This document shows, in pieces, positions 25,142 through 34,490 of a DNA stretch of 43,421 bases; the first letter of the stretch is position 1, and each line of letters starts with the position of its first letter. Both the position numbers and the translations under genes were made by a program. The notes under the pieces were generated by a model that saw only the letters and a list, made by a program, of their open reading frames with translations, had not been told where the DNA came from and searched no databases. The DNA comes from Acidobacteriota bacterium (GTDB lineage Bacteria; Acidobacteriota; Terriglobia; Bryobacterales; Bryobacteraceae). The stretch spans positions 1-43,421 of the forward strand of contig JANXSF010000030.1 in the NCBI GenBank assembly GCA_025352795.1. The letters run 5' to 3'.

Positions 25142-28054
25142 CTATTTGCGGATGGAGATAACTACCGGGTCGCTTTGTTCGGCTACGGCCAGTGATTTCA
25201 CTTGCAGAATTGCTGTACCGGGAATTACGGCGTCTGGAATGCGTGCGGAAATCTGCGTGCTGGAAACGGAAATCAGCTCCAGCGGCAGGTCGTTAATGGT
25301 CACGCAGGATCCGCCCATCACGGTGGGTGTGGTCTTTGGGTCAGCCGTGGAAGGTGCTCCCAGGTTGGTTCCGTTGATGGTGATGAAGGCTCCAGCGTTC
25401 AGGTTGGGAGTGCCGTCGGTTGAATTCACAACTCCACGGGACCCAGCGGTGATAATGGGTCGAATTGGAGTGCCGCTCAGTTGCAACGGCATCACCGTCA
25501 AACCGGAAAGCGTAATGGCGTAGGCGGTTCCGGCGGTATCCACCACAAGTTGCCGCCAGGGGACATTGACTCGCGTAGCGCCGAATACATTGTTCACAGG
25601 ATTTTCTGGAGCGATGCCTACCAGCGATTCTTCTCCGGTCACAGTATTGACGATTTCCATTGTGGTGCGGGTATCGTCACGCGTGGCGGCATTAATGTTC
25701 TGACGCACGGGCGTGGTCATGCGGATGAAGCGAGTATCGTCCAGCGGATACAGCGCGGCGATATTGCGGTCACCATTAGAGACAACGGTTTGCGTGGGAG
25801 GTTGTCCAGGGCCAGCAGGAGGATTGGTTTGCGTCACACCAGGACGTTCAAAACCTCCGATAATGGCCAGCGATGGGCTCAGAATGAATCCATTGGCCAG
25901 GAAGTAGCTGCCGTTCTTCGATCCTGCGGCAGGTCCAAAATAACTGACCGGCGTCTGATCGTACAAGCTGCGCGATAAAACATAAGTATCAGCCAACGCA
26001 TCGTAAAGGTAAGCTGTGCCATTGCCCGATAGCGTAAGAATTGTTTCGCCACCGGCTGAGGCCACCATGGAGATGGGTGCCGGTATCGCCGTTGGAGTGA
26101 CCGTGTTCACTGGGCGAGGCGTTGCTGTGTTGCCTACCAGCCTCCAAAACGTGCCGTTGGACATCATGAATTGCAATCCACTCAGACCGTAAGCCATGGA
26201 AACAGGCGTGATGGCAGCCTGCCCGCCAATGCGCGGGATGGGCGGAAATTCCACGTTGCCGATTTGTTGTAACGAATCCAGATCAATAATGCTGATCGAT
26301 TCCCCACCAGTATTACCGACATACAAAGTTGCGCCATCGGGGGTCATCGCCATCGCGCGAGGCAACTGACCAACGGGGATGGGGTCGTTGAATTTCAGCT
26401 TCTTGGTATCGAACACTTCCACACGATTGAAACCGGAGTTCGATATATAAATGCGATTGCGCGGCTGATCCAAGATCATGTCCACCAAACCTTGGTTGTT
26501 GTTGGTTGGCACATTAGGAACGGGGTATACAATACCACGCTGATCGCGATTTCGAAAGTTCATGTATACCCGAATCACGTTGGGAAAATTAATGGCTTCC
26601 GGTGATTGCAGCACCACGTTGATAGCTGTCCCGGTGGTTCCACCCGCAGCGTTGAATAAATTCGTGCCCGCTTGCCGGACAATTCCACTGCGACCCGGTT
26701 CCATTACAAAGGAAATTTTCGATGGCGCAGAACCGTTGTCGATTTCCGTCACTAGTGCGGGTGTGATGTTGGGGATGCTGTAACTCAGCTTGCCTTTACC
26801 CAGATTGCGGACGGCGAGTGAGGCCCTGGCCACACCTTTGTTGCATTCATCATTGGCCAGAAACACCTGCGTACTTTCGGGAGCGATGATAGGGTAATCC
26901 GTTAATGTCGATACTGGAAGATACATTAAACCTGATTCCGATATGCCGTAAATATCGTTGCCGTTCAATGTGGTTACCAATTTTCCAAGGATGGATTCCT
27001 TGAGCTTCAAGCCCAGGGAAACGCCAAGGTTTAATGGGTTTCCAATATACAGCACGTTGGCAACCGGGCGGGCTGCGGTGGCTGCGGTATTAAAGGCTGA
27101 GTAAAGCCCGCTGCCGTCCGTAGAAAAAGTGCTGCCGCCAAAATTTCGCTGGACGTTAAAGCCAGGGCTGGTGTTATTCCCTGTAAAGAAGGGCAGGTTT
27201 GAGGCGCTCATTTGTCCTAAGACGGCCAGCGTATTCGAATCGTACAAAGTGGAACCCGCCATGAATCGGCTTCCATCGGGAGCCATGGAAAGAATCGTGG
27301 ATTGGCCCGTGACCGTACGGTTTTTTAAAACGATTGCGCTGGATACTTCATACACAAACAACGTAGTTTGCGCAGCGGTAGCTGTCTGATTAATGGCCAC
27401 CATGCCAATAATAAAATCCTTGTTTGGCGTGGGAATCAATTGCCCTGGAAAAGGTGTCGCCGGCTTTCCTGCAAAAACGGCTGCCAAGGGGTTGGGCGTG
27501 TTAATAGGGGGAGGGGAAGAGATGGGGGTGACTTCACGGCCTCTCACCTGCGAGGGGTCAATCAGAAGCAATGTGTTGCTGGTATTATTCAACCCGGTAC
27601 CTTGGGTGGTCACCAAAACACGACCGTCGATTCCTACGGCAATCCCTTCGGGCTTTGCAGGCAAGCTGATGGACTGGCGGGCGGTATCGGACCCCAGATC
27701 AATCACCGTGATGGATGCGCTCTGCGTGCACGTTACGTACAGCAGGGAATTATCCGGGGAAATGGCTACCGATAAAGGATAGGCCCCCGTGTTGACGGAC
27801 TTGATCAGCCGACGCGAGCCCATATCGATCATGTCGATACGATTGGCATTGGAATTCGCCACGTAGATGCGCTGCCGTACTTCATCCAGTAATAAATCAG
27901 AGGGAGTGCCATTGAGTGAAACAACACTGCCAAAGGTCCCGCCACTATTCACAGTCTGTGACCAAGCCGTGCAAGCTGTCAACAGCAGGAGAATGGCCAA
28001 GTGGGATAGGCTTCCCAGCCTGTCCTTCCCGGCATTGGAAAACGTTTTCATCAT
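25142..28054 (-). CDS. Large exported beta-propeller protein with Solibacter-type C-terminal domain (paralogue 2)
   Basis: This is a 970-residue secreted protein. A signal peptide (LAILLLLTACTAWSQ) is followed by two blocks of YVTN-like beta-propeller repeats: LLLDEVRQRIYVANSNANRI near the start and MILDQPRNRIYISNSGFNRV in the middle. The C-terminus is an IPT/TIG-like domain (AGAFITINGTNLGAP...) matching the Solibacter-type C-terminal domain common in this lineage. It starts one base after the stop of the related upstream gene. Repeats and the C-terminal domain suggest a surface or secreted binding protein. Its partner is unknown. No enzymatic motif was seen. Confidence 0.8.
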   Translation of the reverse strand: MMKTFSNAGKDRLGSLSHLAILLLLTACTAWSQTVNSGGTFGSVVSLNGTPSDLLLDEVRQRIYVANSNANRIDMIDMGSRRLIKSVNTGAYPLSVAISPDNSLLYVTCTQSASITVIDLGSDTARQSISLPAKPEGIAVGIDGRVLVTTQGTGLNNTSNTLLLIDPSQVRGREVTPISSPPPINTPNPLAAVFAGKPATPFPGQLIPTPNKDFIIGMVAINQTATAAQTTLFVYEVSSAIVLKNRTVTGQSTILSMAPDGSRFMAGSTLYDSNTLAVLGQMSASNLPFFTGNNTSPGFNVQRNFGGSTFSTDGSGLYSAFNTAATAARPVANVLYIGNPLNLGVSLGLKLKESILGKLVTTLNGNDIYGISESGLMYLPVSTLTDYPIIAPESTQVFLANDECNKGVARASLAVRNLGKGKLSYSIPNITPALVTEIDNGSAPSKISFVMEPGRSGIVRQAGTNLFNAAGGTTGTAINVVLQSPEAINFPNVIRVYMNFRNRDQRGIVYPVPNVPTNNNQGLVDMILDQPRNRIYISNSGFNRVEVFDTKKLKFNDPIPVGQLPRAMAMTPDGATLYVGNTGGESISIIDLDSLQQIGNVEFPPIPRIGGQAAITPVSMAYGLSGLQFMMSNGTFWRLVGNTATPRPVNTVTPTAIPAPISMVASAGGETILTLSGNGTAYLYDALADTYVLSRSLYDQTPVSYFGPAAGSKNGSYFLANGFILSPSLAIIGGFERPGVTQTNPPAGPGQPPTQTVVSNGDRNIAALYPLDDTRFIRMTTPVRQNINAATRDDTRTTMEIVNTVTGEESLVGIAPENPVNNVFGATRVNVPWRQLVVDTAGTAYAITLSGLTVMPLQLSGTPIRPIITAGSRGVVNSTDGTPNLNAGAFITINGTNLGAPSTADPKTTPTVMGGSCVTINDLPLELISVSSTQISARIPDAVIPGTAILQVKSLAVAEQSDPVVISIRK

Positions 28055-28055
28055 G

Positions 28056-30986
28056 TTATTTTTTGATCGTGATCAGAATCGGATCACTCTTTTCTGAGCG
28101 AGCCAGCGAACGCACTTGCAGCACTGCAGTTCCGGGCAAAGCATTTTCCGGAATCTGAGCCGTGATCTGTGTTGGGGTGACTGTCAATAACTGCAAAGGT
28201 TGATCGTTCAACGTAACGCACGTGCCACCCAAAACGGTTGGCGGCGTCAGCGATGTGGCAACCGAATTAGCGCCCAGGTCGGCTCCGGTAATGGTGATAA
28301 AACTTCCTGCTCTAAGGGTGTTGCTGTTGTCTGTGGCATTCACAATTCCCTTCACCCCGGCAGGAACCGTGGGAGCGATTTGTGGCCCTTTGATATCCAC
28401 TGGTATCACGCTGATGCCCGACATTGTGACTGCATAGGCAACATTGTTGGCATCCAGGGCCAATTGCCTGGACGGGATATTCAAACGGGTGTTGCCGAAG
28501 ATGCTCTGCTGTGGGCTATCGGGGCCAATGGCCACTTCACTTAATCCGCCAGTGGCAATGTTCACAGCTTCAATGGTGGTGCGGGCATCGTCTTTAGTGA
28601 CTGAGTTAATGTTCTGACGCACTGGGGTGGTCATGCGTAAATAGTTGTTTTCGTCTATGGGGAAAATGGCGGCTACATTGCGTTGGCCGTTGCTGACAAT
28701 TTGCTGTGTGGGAATGCCAAAGGGTCCCACTTGGACGATGGTGGTTTGGGTGGCCCCGGGCCTTTCCGTGCCGCCCAAGATAGCCAGTGAGGAACTGAGG
28801 ATCAACCCGTTGGCCAGAAAATAGGATCCACGGGTGGCCGCTGCGGTGGGCCCGAAATAGCTCACGGGTGCCTGCTCATAAACCTGCTTGCCAGCGGTGT
28901 AGGTATCGGCCAGAGCGTCGTAAAGATAAGTGCTGGCGTTGTTGTTGCCGCTCATCACCAGGACCGTTTCGCCAGTGGGTGCGGCTGACATGGAAACGGG
29001 AAGTGCCAGACTGGTTGGCGTCACGTTGTTTGCGGCGCGAGGGGAAGCCACACCGTTGGCCACTCGCCAAAATGTAGCGTTGGCCCCGTTGGACATCATC
29101 AACTGCAAGCCACTGGCACTCCAGGCAAGCGCTACTGGCGATGTTGGCTGATTCTGCTGTTGTGAAGAACGGGGGATGGGTGGAAATGCGATATCGCCAG
29201 TCACCTTCAAAGTTTCCAGATCCACAATACTAATCGACTCTCCACCAAAGTTGCCGACGTATAGCGTTGTTCCATCGGGCGTCATAGCCATGGCATGGGG
29301 CAACTGGCCCACTTCAATGGGATTCAATGCCACTTGATTGACGGTGTCAATGACTTCAATGCGATTGTATCCAGGGTTAGAAACATAGAGGCGACCGCGA
29401 GGTTCGTCCAGGATGATATCCCACAAACTCTGCCCGTTATTGAGAGCCGTCGGAATGGGAATGATCACGCCGCGCATGTCCGTCTGACGGAAGTTCATAT
29501 ACACTTTCACGACGTTGGGAATGTTCACTGCTTCATTGGAACTGATGGTTACAGCGAAAGGTGTGCCGCCGCCGCCTGCTGCATTGGTGAACAGATTAGT
29601 GCCTGGTAGACGGATGACGTTGGCCCGTCCTGAATCCATGGTGAAGGTCACGGTGGAAGGGACATTTCCCGTAGTAACATCGGCAACTACGGCAGTGGAG
29701 GTGTTGGAAATCGTATAGGTCAGCCGACCCTTGCCAAGATTGGAAACACGCACTTGAGCTCTAGAAACGCCGTGGTTACAGTTATCCTGTGTCAGAAAAA
29801 CTTGCGTTGTTTCCGGTTGGATAATTGGGTAATCGAACAGTTTGCCGAAGGGTAGGTGGATCAAGCCGGTCTCTGAAAGAGCGTAGCCATCCTGGCCATC
29901 AGCGCTGGTGACGATTTTGCCGATGATCGATTCCTTCAGCTTCAGCCCCAACCGAACTCCCAAGTTGTTGGAACTTGCCACATAAAGAATATTGGCAATT
30001 ACCCGAGTGCTGGTTCCAGTGTTGGTATTGGCAGTAATATAGATGGTTTCGCCTTCTTTAGAGAAAGTGCTGCCACCAAAATTGCGTTGCACATTAAAAG
30101 TAGAAAGTGCCGTTCCACCGTTATAAAAAGGTAAGTTCGCCGAGTTCATCTGCGCTATCACAGCCAATGTGGAAGTGTCATACAGCGTGAACCCAGCCAT
30201 GAAACGGCTTCCATCAGGGGAAAGCGAAAGCGTGGTGGATTGGCCATGTGTGTTCCGATTGCGCAAGATGGTTCCACTGGCAACTTCGTACACAAAAAGC
30301 GTGGTTGCGGCATTGTTGGCAGCCTGATTGGTGGTGACCAGGCCAATCAGGAAGGCGCCATCTTGCGTACGAACCAGTCGGCCGGAGTAGGGCGTAGTGG
30401 GACGTCCCACAAACAATTGGGGCAGGGGAACTGGGGTAGCCGGAGTTGCTGGTACGGAAATCACCGTCAACTGCTGGCCTGCATCCTGGGCTCTATCGTA
30501 CAAAAGCAGTGTGTTCAAAGAATTATTCAAGCCGCTACCCTGGGTGGTGATCAGAACTCTACCATCGGACCCCACTGCCACACCTTCCGGTTTGGCTGGT
30601 AAGGTGACGGTCTGAAACAGGGCCAGCGAACTGGCATCAATCACGCTCAGAGTGCTGCTGCCGGTGTTGGTGACGTAAATAAACCGCCCATCCATGGATT
30701 GTGCAATGGCCGATGGTGCATTGCCAGTGGTGATGGAACGGATGATTTTCTTGCCGCCGATATCGAAAACATCCACCCGATTGGCGGCATTGTTCGCCAA
30801 ATAAAGCAGCTTCCGATTCTCATCAAGAATCAGGTCCGACGGCGTGCCGCTGAGCGCATAAATTTCGCCAAAAGTTGAAGTAGCAGAGCTGTCGGTAGAC
30901 ACTTGTGCCATCAACTGCCCAGCGTCGAAAGCCAGCACAGCGGCCATAAGTTTCAGAAAGTTATTCGCTCTAGTTTGCAAACGCAT
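28056..30986 (-). CDS. Large exported beta-propeller protein with Solibacter-type C-terminal domain (paralogue 1)
   Basis: This is a 976-residue protein, alignable along its whole length with the downstream gene. It shares LILDENRKLLYLANNAANRV, PAKPEGVAVGSDGRVLITTQ, VYMNFRQTDMRGVI and the C-terminal AGSFITITGADLGANS. The N-terminal signal ends near DAGQLMAQ. The two genes are plainly a tandem duplication, one base apart and transcribed together. The upstream region (30987-31071) is shared with a divergent gene, so promoters there may face both ways. Function unknown. Confidence 0.8.
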   Translation of the reverse strand: MRLQTRANNFLKLMAAVLAFDAGQLMAQVSTDSSATSTFGEIYALSGTPSDLILDENRKLLYLANNAANRVDVFDIGGKKIIRSITTGNAPSAIAQSMDGRFIYVTNTGSSTLSVIDASSLALFQTVTLPAKPEGVAVGSDGRVLITTQGSGLNNSLNTLLLYDRAQDAGQQLTVISVPATPATPVPLPQLFVGRPTTPYSGRLVRTQDGAFLIGLVTTNQAANNAATTLFVYEVASGTILRNRNTHGQSTTLSLSPDGSRFMAGFTLYDTSTLAVIAQMNSANLPFYNGGTALSTFNVQRNFGGSTFSKEGETIYITANTNTGTSTRVIANILYVASSNNLGVRLGLKLKESIIGKIVTSADGQDGYALSETGLIHLPFGKLFDYPIIQPETTQVFLTQDNCNHGVSRAQVRVSNLGKGRLTYTISNTSTAVVADVTTGNVPSTVTFTMDSGRANVIRLPGTNLFTNAAGGGGTPFAVTISSNEAVNIPNVVKVYMNFRQTDMRGVIIPIPTALNNGQSLWDIILDEPRGRLYVSNPGYNRIEVIDTVNQVALNPIEVGQLPHAMAMTPDGTTLYVGNFGGESISIVDLETLKVTGDIAFPPIPRSSQQQNQPTSPVALAWSASGLQLMMSNGANATFWRVANGVASPRAANNVTPTSLALPVSMSAAPTGETVLVMSGNNNASTYLYDALADTYTAGKQVYEQAPVSYFGPTAAATRGSYFLANGLILSSSLAILGGTERPGATQTTIVQVGPFGIPTQQIVSNGQRNVAAIFPIDENNYLRMTTPVRQNINSVTKDDARTTIEAVNIATGGLSEVAIGPDSPQQSIFGNTRLNIPSRQLALDANNVAYAVTMSGISVIPVDIKGPQIAPTVPAGVKGIVNATDNSNTLRAGSFITITGADLGANSVATSLTPPTVLGGTCVTLNDQPLQLLTVTPTQITAQIPENALPGTAVLQVRSLARSEKSDPILITIKK

Positions 30987-31071
30987 ATCAGATCAGGTAG
31001 TTTAAACCCTTGACGCAGCCGAAAGTTGCCCGCCTCCACCTTTCTTTACGGGGGTACCGAAACCTTTACGG

Positions 31072-31440
31072 GTGCAAAGTGTTAATGGAGTGGTCAAGCT
31101 GCTAGTACGCAATGTAACACGAGGAAAGATTATGGCGTCGGCCGCCGGGGTAGCCAATACCAGCGAGACGCGCAGAACTGGGTTGTTGAAGCACACCTCG
31201 CTACCCCCTGGCGAAGGTCTGTGGATCGTTCCCACTGAAGCAGTTCACTGCTTTGGAATGAAGTTTGATATCGACGTGCTGTTCCTGGATAAGGGTAAGA
31301 AAATCTTGAAGCTACGGGAGAACATGAAGCCGCGCCGCATTGCCATTTGTTGGCGTGCGAAATCTGTTTTGGAGCTTCCTGCCGGGACCATTTCTGCTAC
31401 CGGAACGCTGGTTGGTGATCAACTGGAGTTTGAGCGCTGA
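31072..31440 (+). CDS. DUF192 protein
   Basis: This is a 122-residue member of the DUF192 family. The diagnostic core is visible: RRTGLLKHTSLPPGEGLWI, then VHCFGMKFDIDVLFLDKGKK, then the VLELPAGTI strand. The start is a GTG at 31072 after a weak ribosome site. There is no clear signal peptide. DUF192 proteins have an unknown biochemical role. Here the gene overlaps the TPR lipoprotein gene by one base and so belongs to the pilus-locus transcript, which hints at an envelope role (inference). Confidence 0.8.
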   Translation: MQSVNGVVKLLVRNVTRGKIMASAAGVANTSETRRTGLLKHTSLPPGEGLWIVPTEAVHCFGMKFDIDVLFLDKGKKILKLRENMKPRRIAICWRAKSVLELPAGTISATGTLVGDQLEFER

Positions 31441-32519
31441 TGGCCGGTTTAAATCAAAATTTATTTGTGATCGGCTTTCTTGTCTGCTGCCTGGGTGCTA
31501 CCGCATGCGGCGGCCTAGCTCCCAAAAAGACTATGGTCCCAGTAGCTGCGGCCACCCCTAAGCCCGCCACCAAATCGCAAAAGAAGCAGTGGGAACAGGC
31601 CACCGCCATGAATACGGTCATGCAAAAGCAGGTGCGGAACGCCGTTCTTGCATCCGCTGGCGATTCCGTTGCCCAAGGGTTGCGCGACCAGATGACGGCG
31701 GAACCGAACAATCCTGAAGCCCGCATTAGCTTGGCGGAACATTACGAAGAAATTGGCTTCACAGAGATCGCCGTGGAACATTACCGCCTGATAGCGGAAC
31801 GCTTTCCAAAGTCTGAGAAAATTCAGTTCCGGCTAGCTCAAGCGTTGCGAAAGTATGGTTTTAGCGAAGAAGCGGCGGAAAACTTGCAAGCTTTTCTGGA
31901 TCGCAATCCTTCGCAGAATTCCGATTTGTACTCCTGGCTGGGAATTGTACTGGACGACATAGGAAGTTTGGGGGATGCTGAAAAAGCCCATCGGTACGCT
32001 ATCTTCTTAGCACCTAGGAAGGATTTCCTGTACAACAATCTCGGCTACAATTTGTACTTGCAAGGAAGGAATAAAGAGGCGGAACTGGAAATTCGCAGGG
32101 CTTTGCAGTTGAATCCTAACTCTCCCAAGACCAATAATAATTTGGCCATTGTGATGGAGAACAGGGAAGAGTCGTTGGCCCAATTCCGCTCTACTAGCGA
32201 TTTGGCTACGGCTTATAACAACCGGGGTGCGGAAATGATTGAACAGGGCCGGTATCCTGAAGCTCGTGCGGAATTGGAAAAAGCGTTGCAGCATCGCCGT
32301 GACTTGCCTCAGATTTGGAACAACCTGCGCATGGTTGGCGAATTAGATGGGCTGGGTTCCAGCAACATTATGTTGCCTACCGCCGGGGAAACTCGACCAC
32401 TGTTGAAGCGATGGGCTAGTAATGTGAAGCACGCCTTTCTGGGAACGATCCCTTTGAAGGATGTGCAGAAAGAATCGAAATCATTGGGTGAGACTCTTGC
32501 GGGAGCGGCTCAGGACTGA
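31440..32519 (+). CDS. TPR lipoprotein, TadD-like
   Basis: This is a 359-residue envelope protein with a signal peptide ending LGATAC (a marginal lipobox) and about five to six tetratricopeptide repeats from residue 80 on (ARISLAEHYEEIGFTEIAVE, LYSWLGIVLDDIGSLGDAEK, LYNNLGYNLYLQGRNKEAEL). TPR lipoproteins such as TadD assist assembly or localisation of Tad secretins. Its position directly before flp supports that role. The C-terminal 60 residues (GSSNIMLPTAGETRPLLKRW...) contain no TPR and no recognised domain. Confidence 0.78.
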   Translation: MAGLNQNLFVIGFLVCCLGATACGGLAPKKTMVPVAAATPKPATKSQKKQWEQATAMNTVMQKQVRNAVLASAGDSVAQGLRDQMTAEPNNPEARISLAEHYEEIGFTEIAVEHYRLIAERFPKSEKIQFRLAQALRKYGFSEEAAENLQAFLDRNPSQNSDLYSWLGIVLDDIGSLGDAEKAHRYAIFLAPRKDFLYNNLGYNLYLQGRNKEAELEIRRALQLNPNSPKTNNNLAIVMENREESLAQFRSTSDLATAYNNRGAEMIEQGRYPEARAELEKALQHRRDLPQIWNNLRMVGELDGLGSSNIMLPTAGETRPLLKRWASNVKHAFLGTIPLKDVQKESKSLGETLAGAAQD

Positions 32520-32582
32520 GATAGTAGGAGTCGCGCTCAGATAGAGCTGACTCGACGGCAATTTGAAAATCAGGAGAATTTT

Positions 32583-32771
32583 ATGATCAAACATTTTTTT
32601 ATTCGCTTATGGAAGCAGGAGGAAGGCCAGGATCTTGTGGAATACGCTTTGATAGTCGCCGCCGTCGGTCTTGCTCTAATCACCACCGTTAACCAGTTGT
32701 CGACGGCGATTGTCAGCTTATACTCTTCCATTACCCAAGGGCTGACTTCGATCGGCGCATCGGGTCAGTAA
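32583..32771 (+). CDS. flp: Flp/Fap-type pilin prepilin
   Basis: This 62-residue major pilin subunit belongs to type IVb Flp pili. A short leader ends at EEG (residue 15), and the mature protein begins QDLVEYALIVAAVG with the conserved Glu at +5 and Tyr at +6. One hydrophobic helix follows. AGGAG lies about 7 nt before the ATG. No prepilin peptidase (tadV/cpaA) gene is in the window. Confidence 0.95.
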   Translation: MIKHFFIRLWKQEEGQDLVEYALIVAAVGLALITTVNQLSTAIVSLYSSITQGLTSIGASGQ

Positions 32772-32793
32772 CGGCGGGATACTTCTGCCGAAC

Positions 32794-34359
32794 ATGACTT
32801 CTCCGCGCGAGAAGCCCGAGTTATCATTTTCTATTACTGTGTCCGCTTTTCAGGCGAGGCTCTTACCGGGTCTCGCCGTTTTCCTTTCTGTCCTATCCGT
32901 TTTTTACTGCCTGCTGCTCTACGACGCCCCCACTCAACTATTTCGCGATTCCGATACTGGCTGGCACATCCGTAACGGCGAAACCATTTTGCGCGACCAC
33001 GCGCTTCCAACCACTGATCCGTTCTCCTTCAGCAAAGCCGGGGAACATTGGTATGCCTGGGAATGGGGTGCCGACGTGATCATGGGTTGGGCTCATCAGC
33101 GGGATGGAATGCGCGGCGTGGTGTTGCTGTATCTGACTCTGATCTGCGCCTGCACTTACTTATGGGTCCGCTTGCATTGGGCGGTGGGTGGTAACTTTCT
33201 GTTCGCCTGCCTGCTGGCATCGCCAATGTTGACTACTGTGAACTTGCATTGGCTGGCCAGGCCGCATCTGTTCAGTTGGGTGCTTCTGTTGGGTGCAGTA
33301 TTGTGGCTGGAAAGTGTGCCAACGGTGTTCAAGCTACGTCATGCACTGGGAATCGTTGTGGGTGCCGCTTTGTGGACAAACTTGCATGCCAGTTTTCCCT
33401 TGGCCGTGATTCTACCGGTGCTCTACTGCTTCTCCTATTCCATCACCAGCCTGCTGTATCAGGTGGATGCCGATGAATACCTTGCCAAAGCCCGCTGCTG
33501 CCTGTTCGCCGCACCGCTGGCGTTGCTTGCAACGTTGCTGAACCCCATGGGCATTGGCGTTCACCTGCACATTGCCGCCTACCTTGCCAATTCCGCATTG
33601 CTCGCCCGCATAGCTGAATTTCAGAGCTTCAATTTCCATAGCGACGGTGCCTGGCAAATTGTCGCGACCTTGATTGTGGCCATGGCCGGAGCCATTGCCG
33701 CACTGTCCACCGGCAGGTTCCCCGCATTCGTCCTGACGCTGTTGCTGATCGCCGGATCCTTACGAGCCGCCCGCGGACTGCCTGTGCTGGCGCTGATCGC
33801 ATTGCCGCTGGCCAACGGAGCCATTACCGAATGGTTGACGCAGATCCCCAAGCTGCGCGCATCCATGCAATTGAGGATCACGAAATTTCTGGAGTACTTT
33901 GCACGTCTCTATCACATTGACAATCAGTTGCGCGGATGGATTTGGCTGCCGTTGACTTTCGTCCTGGTTTGGATAATATTGCACGCCCCGGCAGCAGCTC
34001 AGCGCATTGGATTTCCGGCAAGCGAATTTCCGGTGGCCGCCATCGCGGAAATCGTCAAGCTGCCAGATTCCGCACGCATTCTTGCTCCTGATAAGTATGG
34101 CGGATACCTGATTTATCGTTTCGACGGGAAGCGCAAAGTTTATTTTGATGGTCGCAGTGATTTTTACGGCCTGGAATTTATGAAGGAGTACATCCGGCTA
34201 ACCGAAGCACGACCCGGATGGCCGCAAATTATAGATAATTATGAGTTTAGCCACGCGCTTCTACCTAAAGAATATTCTTTGATCCCCGCTTTGGAACGGC
34301 GTGGTTGGGTAAAAATGTACGAAGACTCTGTTTGCGTACTACTTCGCAGGAACTTCTAG
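32794..34359 (+). CDS. Polytopic membrane protein between flp and cpaB
   Basis: This is a 521-residue membrane protein with about ten hydrophobic segments. The first loop carries FRDSDTGWHIRNGE, where an Asp pair sits at the place of the acidic motif of GT-C glycosyltransferases, and HWYAWEWGADVIMG follows. The C-terminal 130 residues (ILAPDKYGGYLIYRF, YFDGRSDFYGLEF) form a soluble domain. It lies 23 bp after flp and before the pilus assembly genes, so a role in pilin or envelope modification is possible. I cannot name the family with certainty. Confidence 0.65.
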   Translation: MTSPREKPELSFSITVSAFQARLLPGLAVFLSVLSVFYCLLLYDAPTQLFRDSDTGWHIRNGETILRDHALPTTDPFSFSKAGEHWYAWEWGADVIMGWAHQRDGMRGVVLLYLTLICACTYLWVRLHWAVGGNFLFACLLASPMLTTVNLHWLARPHLFSWVLLLGAVLWLESVPTVFKLRHALGIVVGAALWTNLHASFPLAVILPVLYCFSYSITSLLYQVDADEYLAKARCCLFAAPLALLATLLNPMGIGVHLHIAAYLANSALLARIAEFQSFNFHSDGAWQIVATLIVAMAGAIAALSTGRFPAFVLTLLLIAGSLRAARGLPVLALIALPLANGAITEWLTQIPKLRASMQLRITKFLEYFARLYHIDNQLRGWIWLPLTFVLVWIILHAPAAAQRIGFPASEFPVAAIAEIVKLPDSARILAPDKYGGYLIYRFDGKRKVYFDGRSDFYGLEFMKEYIRLTEARPGWPQIIDNYEFSHALLPKEYSLIPALERRGWVKMYEDSVCVLLRRNF

Positions 34360-34490
34360 TTGTATAGTGTGTTATTAGCTTTCTTAGAGTTTTCTAATCC
34401 CAGAATTCAGGGCATCGCCTTAACCCAAGGCTGCTTCAACATTGGGGCGTCTTTATTTGAGTGTACGGAAGCAGTTGGTTAGGACGATTA

